NCBI GenBank assembly: GCA_009774375.1
Contig: VSNO01000137.1
Location: 1 to 12,093, forward strand
Source of the DNA: Lachnospiraceae bacterium
Lineage (GTDB): Bacteria > Bacillota > Clostridia > Lachnospirales > Lachnospiraceae
DNA length: 12,093 nucleotides
Direction: 5' to 3'
Positions 6,962 to 12,093 of the stretch are shown here, in pieces. Below the pieces are notes generated by a model, which did not search any database, had not been told where the DNA came from, and was given only the letters and a program-made list of their open reading frames with translations. Position 1 is the stretch's first letter. Each line of letters starts with the position of its first letter. The position numbers were made by a program, and so were the translations under genes.

Positions 6962-7693
6962 TCAGTCGTTGATATAATCGGTGTCAAACAGCAGTTCTTC
7001 GAGACCGGTAATATCCTCTGTGTTCGGAAGATAGATGCCGTTGACCGGTTCGACAGAGACTGTCGCGAGTGCAGGAGCGGCATAAGCGGCATTCTCGAGA
7101 CAGACGTTCATACTGCTGCAGAGCGCAGCCAATATCTGGATCATCATATCCTCCTCGCTGGGAGCAGCGGCCGGATCTGAGAGCCATGTCGTGGCGAGAT
7201 CCGTGAGGATCGCTGTGTACAGGTTCATCAAAGGCTCAAAAAAGAACATTTTTTCGTAGACGATCGTGATCCTGTACGAGCCGTCTGCCTGCAGGTCACA
7301 GCCTGCCACCGCGAAACGCGCGTGGGCAAGAACCTGTGCCATGGCATTCCGGAAATCATTTTTGAGGGATTCCGGGCATTCTGTGCCAAGGATTGAGTCG
7401 AGATCCAGACTGTTCATCTCCGTGTCGAGAATCGCATTGTATACCGCGGCAGCGTCTTCCTCGGAGCCAAGCCCCAGGGCGACAAAGGCGCGGGCATCGT
7501 TTCTGAAACAGACATCTAACAGGGCGCCCAGATACTGGTCGTACGGCAGATCGGGTCCGGCGGCATCGTACACACCCGGTGCAGGACCGTTTCCGGGTAC
7601 CGTGCTTTCTGCGGCGCTGACGGTCAGACCCATTGACAGCACGCTGACAGCCATTAGGGCGGCAGCGCATCTTTTTAGAAAATTGATCTTCAT
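6962..7693 (-). CDS. Exported protein of unknown function (243 aa)
   Basis: I do not recognise a functional family. The N-terminus is a clear Sec signal peptide: a basic start (MKINFLKR), a hydrophobic core at about 9-24, and a likely signal peptidase I site around VSA-A near residue 27. The mature part is acidic and helical in character, with a Pro/Gly-rich stretch at 32-50. After that comes a small domain rich in Ala, Leu and Asp containing Cys62, Cys105, Cys132, Cys192 and Cys198. There is no anchoring lipobox, LPxTG motif or C-terminal membrane helix, so it is probably released or loosely wall-bound. AAGGAGG seven bases before the ATG, a near-consensus promoter and a dedicated terminator indicate a well-expressed single-gene unit. 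It resembles in style the small exported proteins of unknown function common in Lachnospiraceae, but no homologue can be named from sequence alone. Confidence 0.85.
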   Translation of the reverse strand: MKINFLKRCAAALMAVSVLSMGLTVSAAESTVPGNGPAPGVYDAAGPDLPYDQYLGALLDVCFRNDARAFVALGLGSEEDAAAVYNAILDTEMNSLDLDSILGTECPESLKNDFRNAMAQVLAHARFAVAGCDLQADGSYRITIVYEKMFFFEPLMNLYTAILTDLATTWLSDPAAAPSEEDMMIQILAALCSSMNVCLENAAYAAPALATVSVEPVNGIYLPNTEDITGLEELLFDTDYIND

Positions 7694-7723
7694 GGTGAAA
7701 CCTCCTTGCGAATATTTTACTTT

Positions 7724-7752
7724 ATTATAGTACCTGCGTACAGAGATTTCAA
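7724..7752 (-). promoter_or_regulatory. Near-consensus promoter of the exported-protein gene
   Basis: On the minus strand, TTGAAA (7747-7752) and a perfect TATAAT (7724-7729) are separated by exactly 17 bases. The predicted leader is about 25 bases and contains the AAGGAGG site. It faces away from the yicC operon promoter. Confidence 0.82.
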
Positions 7753-7790
7753 GAACATGACAGGATTTATCGCGGGACGGATTTCAGAAA

Positions 7791-7812
7791 ATTTTAGATG
7801 ATCATTTTAGAT
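7791..7812. repeat. Direct repeat between divergent promoters
   Basis: ATTTTAGAT occurs at 7791-7799 and again at 7804-7812, a 13-base period, ending 11 bases before the -35 of the yicC operon. It could be an operator or an AT-rich upstream activating element; chance is possible for this base composition. Confidence 0.3.
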
Positions 7813-7823
7813 AGAAAATTAGG

Positions 7824-7852
7824 TTGACGTTCGGGAAGGTTTATTCTATAAT
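7824..7852 (+). promoter_or_regulatory. Promoter of the yicC-remA-rpoZ-rimO-pgsA operon
   Basis: TTGACG (7824-7829) and a perfect TATAAT (7847-7852) are separated by 17 bases. The transcript would begin near 7859, leaving a leader of about 45 bases before yicC. No other good promoter was noticed within the operon. Confidence 0.82.
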
Positions 7853-7904
7853 ACATTAAATAAGCTTTTATACGAATTAGCAATCATCAGTCAGGAGGAT
7901 CGAC

Positions 7905-8783
7905 ATGATCAAAAGCATGACAGGCTTTGGGCGGTGCGAGGTCACGGAGGGAGACCGCAGATATACGGTCGAGATGAAGTCCGTCAACCACAGATATCTC
8001 GATGCCAACATCAAGATGCCCAAGAAACTCAGTTTTTTTGAGAGTTCCATCAGAAATGAACTGAAAAATTATGTGCAGCGCGGAAAGATCGATATCTTTA
8101 TCACGTACGAGGATTTTTCCGAGAGCAATGTCTGCATCAAGTACAATAAAGATATAGCGGCGGAGTATCTCGGATACCTTAGGACCATGTCGGAGGACTT
8201 TGGTCTGGACAACGATATCAGGGTCTCGACGCTCTCGCGCTATCCCGAAGTCTTCTCGATGGAGGAACAGACCATAGACGAGGAGGAGATCTGGAAAGGG
8301 CTTGTAAAGGCCATACAGGGCGCGGCAAAAGGGCTGGAGGAGACAAGGATCAGAGAAGGGCAGAACCTTGCGGAGGATCTGACCGCAAAGCTCGACGGCA
8401 TGCTTGAGCACGTCGCTTTCATCGAGGAACGCTCGCCGCAGATCATCGGGGAGTACAGGAAAAAGCTCGATGAGCGGGTCCGCGAGCTGCTGGGCGATGC
8501 CGCCGTGGATGAGGCGAGGCTTCTGACCGAGGTCACGATCTACGCCGACAAGGTGTGCGTCGACGAGGAGCTCGTCCGGCTGAGAAGCCATATCGAGACG
8601 ATGAAGCAGGCGCTGACAGACGGCGGGAGCATCGGCAGGAAACTGGACTTCATCGCGCAGGAGATGAACCGAGAGGCGAATACGATCCTCTCGAAGGCAA
8701 ATGACCTTGCGGTCTCCAACCGCGGGATCGACTTAAAGACCGAGATAGAAAAAGTGCGGGAACAGATACAGAATATTGAGTAA
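7905..8783 (+). CDS. yicC: YicC/YloC-family endoribonuclease
   Basis: Cytosolic RNase of the YicC family, a conserved bacterial endoribonuclease shown in E. coli to act on small RNA. The 292 residues have the usual length and layout. The N-terminal YicC-like domain begins with the hallmark MIKSMTGFGR and contains SVNHRYLD at about 26-33 and an RGKIDIFI stretch near 59-66. The C-terminal DUF1732 domain (about 205-292) contains LRSHI, GRKLDFIAQEMNREANTI and SKA, the most conserved part of the family. The ATG has AGGAGG six bases upstream. It is the first gene of the operon and its neighbour remA follows after 23 bases, the same order as yloC-remA in Bacillus. Nothing is truncated. Confidence 0.95.
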   Translation: MIKSMTGFGRCEVTEGDRRYTVEMKSVNHRYLDANIKMPKKLSFFESSIRNELKNYVQRGKIDIFITYEDFSESNVCIKYNKDIAAEYLGYLRTMSEDFGLDNDIRVSTLSRYPEVFSMEEQTIDEEEIWKGLVKAIQGAAKGLEETRIREGQNLAEDLTAKLDGMLEHVAFIEERSPQIIGEYRKKLDERVRELLGDAAVDEARLLTEVTIYADKVCVDEELVRLRSHIETMKQALTDGGSIGRKLDFIAQEMNREANTILSKANDLAVSNRGIDLKTEIEKVREQIQNIE

Positions 8784-8806
8784 AATGTACAACAGCGAGG
8801 TGCCAT

Positions 8807-9076
8807 GTGAACAGACTGATCCATATCGGCTTCGGAAATATCGTGAATACATCAAAGATCATCGCGATCGTAAGCCCCGACTCCGCGCCGGTGAAGAGAC
8901 TTGTCCAGAAGGCAAAGGAGAGCGGTACGGTCATAGACGCCACACAGGGGCGCAAGACAAAGTCGGTGCTGGTCATGGAGAGCAGCCAGATCGTGCTCTC
9001 GGCGCTCCTGCCCGAGACGATCGCCGGAAGGGCGCAGGGGGCGTTGTCAGATGAGGACGCCGATGAAGGGATATAG
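8807..9076 (+). CDS. remA: RemA/DUF370 family regulatory protein
   Basis: Small DNA-binding protein of 89 residues, equal in length to Bacillus subtilis RemA, which activates extracellular matrix and osmoprotection genes by forming ring-like assemblies on DNA. Family marks are IHIGFGNIVNTSKIIAIVSPDSAP at the N-terminus, VIDATQGRKTKSVLVM in the middle and LLPETIAGR near residues 67-75. The start is GTG with GAGG six bases before it; the nearby ATG at 8805 runs straight into a stop. The acidic tail (DEDADEGI) is poorly conserved in the family. It lies between yicC and rpoZ, but guanylate kinase, which often follows remA in Firmicutes, is not here. The target genes in this organism are unknown and need not involve biofilm. 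Confidence 0.93.
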   Translation: MNRLIHIGFGNIVNTSKIIAIVSPDSAPVKRLVQKAKESGTVIDATQGRKTKSVLVMESSQIVLSALLPETIAGRAQGALSDEDADEGI

Positions 9077-9116
9077 GGCAGCATAGTAAAAATATTATAA
9101 AAAGCGAGGAAAAAAT

Positions 9117-9347
9117 ATGTTACATCCATCTTACACAGATCTGATGAAGGTAGTGAACAATGAGGTAGAGCAGGGTGAGGCGCCAGTGGTAAACAGCCGT
9201 TATTCGATCGTGATGGCGACGGCCAAGCGCGCGCGGCAGATCATCGGCGGCGAGGAGACACTGGTCGACACGAAGCAGACAAAACCGCTGTCGATCGCTA
9301 TCGAGGAACTGAACCAGGGCAAGATCAAGATCACACATGAAGAGTAG
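9117..9347 (+). CDS. rpoZ: DNA-directed RNA polymerase subunit omega
   Basis: Omega subunit, which helps assemble and stabilise RNA polymerase by clamping the beta-prime subunit. The 76-residue product has the core of the RpoZ family: HPSYTDLM at the N-terminus, NSRYSIVMATAKRARQII at about 27-44 and KPLSIAIEELNQGKIKI near 56-72. The ATG is preceded by GAGG with seven bases of spacing. The gap to remA is only 40 bases and holds no other gene, where gmk is commonly found. rimO follows after 27 bases, so it is a middle gene of the operon. Confidence 0.94.
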   Translation: MLHPSYTDLMKVVNNEVEQGEAPVVNSRYSIVMATAKRARQIIGGEETLVDTKQTKPLSIAIEELNQGKIKITHEE

Positions 9348-9374
9348 TGCGATCGTTCATTTGAGGACAGAGCT

Positions 9375-10715
9375 TTGAAGATTTTATTTATTTCCCTCGG
9401 CTGCGACAAGAATCTGGTGGATACGGAAATGATGCTTGGTATGTTGGTGCAGAGGGGATTTTCTATTACAGATGATGAGACAGAGGCGGAGGCGGTCGTC
9501 GTCAACACATGCTGTTTTATCAACGATGCCAAGCAGGAGAGCATCAACACGCTCCTTGAGATGGCGGAGCTTCGCAGGAGCGGTGATATCCGCGCACTGA
9601 TCGCTGCGGGATGCCTCGCGCAGCGTTATCAGGACGAGATCCGGAAGGAGATCCCGGAGGTGGACGCCATCGTGGGTACGACGGCGATCGATGCGATCGC
9701 GGAGGCACTCGAACAGGTGCTGTCAGGAGACAGCCGCAATTATCTCGAGGATATCAACCGCACGCCTGCGTGTGCTGGTACGAACAGGATCGTCACGACC
9801 GGCGGGCATTATGCGTATCTGAAGATCGCGGAGGGCTGTGACAAGCACTGCAGTTACTGTATCATTCCCAAGGTGCGGGGAAACTACAGGAGCATTCCGA
9901 TCGACAGCCTGATCCAGGAGGCGGAGCGTCTCGCCGCGTCCGGCGCGAAGGAGATCATCCTGGTGGCACAGGAGACGACACTGTACGGGGCAGATCTGTA
10001 CGGGGAAAAGCGTCTTCCGGAGCTGCTCCGCAGGCTGTGTGCAATCCGGGGGATCTGCTGGATACGGCTCCTTTACTGTTACCCTGAGGAGATCACGGAT
10101 GAACTGATCGAGACGATCCGGAGCGAACAGAAAGTCTGCAATTATCTGGATATTCCGATACAGCATGCATCTGACAGGATCTTAAAACGCATGGGACGGC
10201 GGACTGACCGGCAGCAGCTTGCGGACATGATCGCAAAGCTGCGGGACAGGATACCGGACATCTGCCTTCGGACGACGCTCATCACCGGATTCCCGGGAGA
10301 GACGCAGGAGGATCACGAATCCCTGCTGGAGTTTGTCGACGAGATGGAATTTGACCGGCTCGGCGTGTTTCCCTATTCACCGGAAGAAGGCACCCCCGCG
10401 GCGCTGTTTGATGACCAGATCGACGAGGAAGTGAAGCTTGACCGGCAGGCGGACATCATGGAACTGCAGCAGGAGATCGCATTCGAGAAGGCGCAGGAGA
10501 CTGTGGGAAGCACGCTGTCTGTCATGGTGGAGGGCAGGCTGCCGGATGAGCATGCTTACGTGGCGAGAAGCTACAAGGATGCCCCGAACGTCGATGGCTT
10601 TGTGTTCATCCAGACATCGAGAGAGCTGATGACGGGCGATCTTGTGCGGGTGCGCATCACTGGAGCGCACGAGTATGATCTGATAGGAGAGATTGAAGAT
10701 GAATTTACCAAATAA
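9375..10715 (+). CDS. rimO: Ribosomal protein uS12 methylthiotransferase RimO
   Basis: Radical SAM enzyme that methylthiolates the conserved aspartate of ribosomal protein uS12, using two 4Fe-4S clusters. The 446 residues show the full family architecture. The N-terminal UPF0004 domain has cluster cysteines Cys10 (LGCDKN), Cys46 (VVNTCCFINDAKQES) and Cys80 (AAGCLAQR). The radical SAM motif CxxxCxxC is at Cys155, Cys159 and Cys162 (GCDKHCSYC). A C-terminal TRAM domain lies at about 380-446. The VNTC-FI-AKQES pattern favours RimO over the tRNA enzyme MiaB; a second Cys (Cys47) next to the cluster ligand replaces the commoner Gly. The start is TTG with GAGG eight bases before it, and translation from it gives the expected MKILFISLGC N-terminus. 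Its end overlaps the pgsA start by 17 bases. Confidence 0.96.
   Translation: MKILFISLGCDKNLVDTEMMLGMLVQRGFSITDDETEAEAVVVNTCCFINDAKQESINTLLEMAELRRSGDIRALIAAGCLAQRYQDEIRKEIPEVDAIVGTTAIDAIAEALEQVLSGDSRNYLEDINRTPACAGTNRIVTTGGHYAYLKIAEGCDKHCSYCIIPKVRGNYRSIPIDSLIQEAERLAASGAKEIILVAQETTLYGADLYGEKRLPELLRRLCAIRGICWIRLLYCYPEEITDELIETIRSEQKVCNYLDIPIQHASDRILKRMGRRTDRQQLADMIAKLRDRIPDICLRTTLITGFPGETQEDHESLLEFVDEMEFDRLGVFPYSPEEGTPAALFDDQIDEEVKLDRQADIMELQQEIAFEKAQETVGSTLSVMVEGRLPDEHAYVARSYKDAPNVDGFVFIQTSRELMTGDLVRVRITGAHEYDLIGEIEDEFTK
10685..10689 (+). promoter_or_regulatory. RBS deciding the pgsA start inside rimO
   Basis: AGGAG lies nine bases before the ATG at 10699 but only three before the in-frame TTG at 10693, so the ATG is the likely start. 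The site is within the last codons of rimO, implying coupled translation. Confidence 0.6.
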
Positions 10716-11274
10716 ACTGACTGTTTTCAGGGTGATCCTGATCGTGCCGTTTGTGCTGGTCATGCTCGGCAGCTATGCCCGGTGGGGGTGGTTCATGGCG
10801 GTGTTCGGGGGGATCGCGGACTATGCGGACTATATTGCGCTCGGGATCTTTATCATCGCGAGCCTGACAGATCTGCTGGATGGCAGGATCGCAAGAAAGT
10901 ATAACCTTGTCACAAATTTTGGGAAGTTTATGGATCCGCTGGCGGACAAGCTGCTCGTGTGCGCCGCGATGATCTGCCTGGTCGAGATGGACAGGATACC
11001 GGCGTGGATTGTCATCATCATTATCAGCAGGGAATTTATCATCAGCGGATTCCGGCTGGTGGCGGCAGACAACCGTGTGGTCATCGCAGCAAATTACTGG
11101 GGAAAGTTCAAGACAACTTTCCAGATGGTCATGGTCTGCCTGATGATCGCGAACATTGAGGCGCTTGCGCTGCTCACGCAGATCGTCATGTGGATCGCGG
11201 TCGCACTCACGATCATCTCCCTAGTGGATTATCTGGCGAAAAATAAAGGCGTGCTGCTGGACGGAAAGATTTAA
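10699..11274 (+). CDS. pgsA: CDP-diacylglycerol--glycerol-3-phosphate 3-phosphatidyltransferase
   Basis: Integral membrane enzyme that makes phosphatidylglycerophosphate from CDP-diacylglycerol and glycerol-3-phosphate, the committed step to phosphatidylglycerol. The 191 residues begin with the typical MNLPNKLTVFR. The CDP-alcohol phosphotransferase signature D-x2-DG-x2-AR-x8-G-x3-D-x3-D is complete, with Asp58, Asp61, Gly62, Ala65, Arg66, Gly75, Asp79 and Asp83. Hydrophobic helices flank it at about 11-35, 45-60, 84-110, 140-157 and 158-178. It is the last gene of the operon and is followed after 12 bases by a hairpin terminator. Phosphatidylglycerol is the usual donor for LtaS-type enzymes, so this product may supply the LtaS-like protein encoded on the other strand, although the two are not co-transcribed. 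Confidence 0.95.
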   Translation: MNLPNKLTVFRVILIVPFVLVMLGSYARWGWFMAVFGGIADYADYIALGIFIIASLTDLLDGRIARKYNLVTNFGKFMDPLADKLLVCAAMICLVEMDRIPAWIVIIIISREFIISGFRLVAADNRVVIAANYWGKFKTTFQMVMVCLMIANIEALALLTQIVMWIAVALTIISLVDYLAKNKGVLLDGKI

Positions 11275-11286
11275 GAGCAAAAAATG

Positions 11287-11322
11287 AAGCCATCTGTGAA
11301 ATGTAGTTTTCAGATGGCTTTT
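11287..11322. terminator. Bidirectional hairpin terminator between convergent genes
   Basis: AAGCCATCTG (11287-11296) pairs perfectly with CAGATGGCTT (11311-11320), and GAAA/TTTT extends the stem inside. On the plus strand it is followed by TTTT and, after four bases, another TTTT. On the minus strand a T-rich run follows the stem (the A-run at 11279-11284). It can therefore end both pgsA and the converging 208-residue gene. Confidence 0.85.
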
Positions 11323-11328
11323 GGCGTT

Positions 11329-11955
11329 TTAATAGTTAAATTCCGTTGAATCGATCACTTCCCATGTCTTGTCGGAGATCTTGAAGGCAAGCTCGTCCAG
11401 CTTCTCCACAGGTACGTAGAGAATCCCTGTGATCAGCTCCTCATAGAACTTGGCGATCTGTGGCGTGGCGTCCCCGTCCTCGAATTTGAGAAGGGCTTTG
11501 CCGAGTGCGGCTATGATAAATGGCGGATAACCGACCGCTTTGCAGATCTCCTTCAGGTCTTTGGATTTCGTTGCCTTTGTCACGACATCATGCGCGACAA
11601 GCCTGGCCCTGTCCCAGCCGCTGTCGATGTTGTCCTGCATGGCTTTCATGAAGGCGCTGTGCTTCAGTCCGGCTAAGTAGCCTGCCCTGAAGGTGATGGG
11701 ATCCGGGTAGCAGATGCAGGGGATCCGCTTGCAGATGCCGTTGCCCGGCGCCTTGGAAAACTGTTTGCGCCAGTCGTCAAACAACTTATGCAGATCCGTA
11801 TGCTGCCAGGATTGGATCGGACAGCAGGTGTAATCAGGAGCGCTGTCATACTCCGCGGCTTTCTCGGGCAGCATTGCGACCTGCTTGACGATGAAATTTT
11901 GTTTTTGATAAATTATTTTACCGTATGGTCTCCAGTCATTCGGTTCAACATTCAT
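11329..11955 (-). CDS. Conserved-looking cytosolic protein of unknown function (208 aa)
   Basis: I do not recognise this protein. It has no signal peptide or membrane helix and mixed helix/strand character. Six cysteines are present, five in two groups: Cys44-Cys45 (YTCCP) and Cys75, Cys80, Cys82 (GICKRIPCICYP). A cofactor or metal site is possible but unproven. Other distinct stretches are the aromatic N-terminus NDWRPYGKIIYQ, SGWDRARLVAHDVV at about 112-125 and VGYPPFIIAALGKALL near 141-156. The ATG has GGAGG seven bases upstream and base composition matches the neighbours, so it is a genuine gene. It is transcribed alone toward pgsA and shares that terminator. CinA or RecA often follows pgsA in relatives, so this may be a lineage-specific insertion, which is inference. 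Confidence 0.8.
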   Translation of the reverse strand: MNVEPNDWRPYGKIIYQKQNFIVKQVAMLPEKAAEYDSAPDYTCCPIQSWQHTDLHKLFDDWRKQFSKAPGNGICKRIPCICYPDPITFRAGYLAGLKHSAFMKAMQDNIDSGWDRARLVAHDVVTKATKSKDLKEICKAVGYPPFIIAALGKALLKFEDGDATPQIAKFYEELITGILYVPVEKLDELAFKISDKTWEVIDSTEFNY

Positions 11956-12018
11956 TGCGTGTCCTCCGTTGATAAAAATGTATTCTAATATGTATCGGCA
12001 TGAACTGAATAAAAATTT

Positions 12019-12050
12019 AGCCCATATTTTTATAATAATATGTTTTGGCT
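12019..12050. repeat. Imperfect dyad in the AT-rich region upstream of the 208-aa gene
   Basis: AGCC (12019-12022) with GGCT (12047-12050) and CATATT (12023-12028) with AATATG (12037-12042) form a stem with a four-base bulge. The whole stretch 11976-12093 is strikingly AT-rich compared with the genes; apart from this dyad I see no clear promoter or coding sequence in it. It could be a leader structure or regulator site. Confidence 0.3.
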
Positions 12051-12093
12051 TAATAGTAAAGAAAATATTAGTATGAAATTTAGGCTTTATTTT

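Noticed and set aside
7887..8591. Long minus-strand reading frame opposite yicC
   Set aside because: It is the antisense shadow of a clearly conserved yicC gene, has no ribosome site, and its translation resembles no family.
10693..11274. Upstream TTG as the pgsA start
   Set aside because: It is only three bases after AGGAG; the ATG at 10699 has suitable spacing and gives the family-typical MNLPNKLT start.
1..12093. tRNA, rRNA, CRISPR array, insertion sequence, prophage or restriction/defence genes
   Set aside because: I looked on both strands and found no tandem spacer repeats, transposase motifs, long terminal repeats or recognisable defence proteins.

Overview
The window looks like a chromosomal segment from a Gram-positive Clostridia, most likely a Lachnospiraceae-type anaerobe. 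Three things suggest this: the gene run yicC-remA-rpoZ-rimO-pgsA, the Gram-positive envelope genes (an LtaS-type synthase and a YfhO-family protein), and strong AGGAGG-type ribosome sites with sigma-A-like promoters. No rRNA, tRNA, CRISPR array, transposase or phage gene was seen.

Layout, left to right. (1) 1-937, minus strand: the N-terminal 312 codons of a soluble methyl-accepting chemotaxis protein, cut off by the window edge. (2) 1094-2350, minus strand: a promoter, a cobalamin (B12) riboswitch aptamer, a DUF4430 lipoprotein resembling the C-terminal domain of transcobalamin, and a solitary ECF-transporter S component. This reads as a B12-controlled corrinoid capture and uptake unit. (3) 2388-6892, minus strand: an LtaS-like phosphoglycerol transferase followed 42 bp later by a large YfhO-family membrane protein, from one sigma-A-like promoter. 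They probably make or decorate a glycerol-phosphate surface polymer. (4) 6923-7752, minus strand: a single exported protein of unknown function with its own near-consensus promoter and its own intrinsic terminator. (5) 7824-11322, plus strand: a housekeeping operon of yicC (endoribonuclease), remA (DUF370 regulator), rpoZ (RNA polymerase omega), rimO (ribosomal protein uS12 methylthiotransferase) and pgsA (phosphatidylglycerophosphate synthase). It ends at a hairpin terminator that can also serve the converging gene. (6) 11329-11955, minus strand: an unrecognised cytosolic protein of 208 residues, preceded by a very AT-rich stretch running to the window end.

The most interesting element is the riboswitch-DUF4430-S component unit, because the RNA element supplies a substrate prediction for two otherwise generic genes. 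The second is the absence of guanylate kinase (gmk) between remA and rpoZ, where many Firmicutes carry it. The envelope pair is functionally coherent: the PgsA product phosphatidylglycerol is the usual donor for LtaS-type enzymes, although pgsA lies in a separate operon here. No clearly new multi-gene system is visible; the rest is ordinary chromosome with a few unassigned genes.
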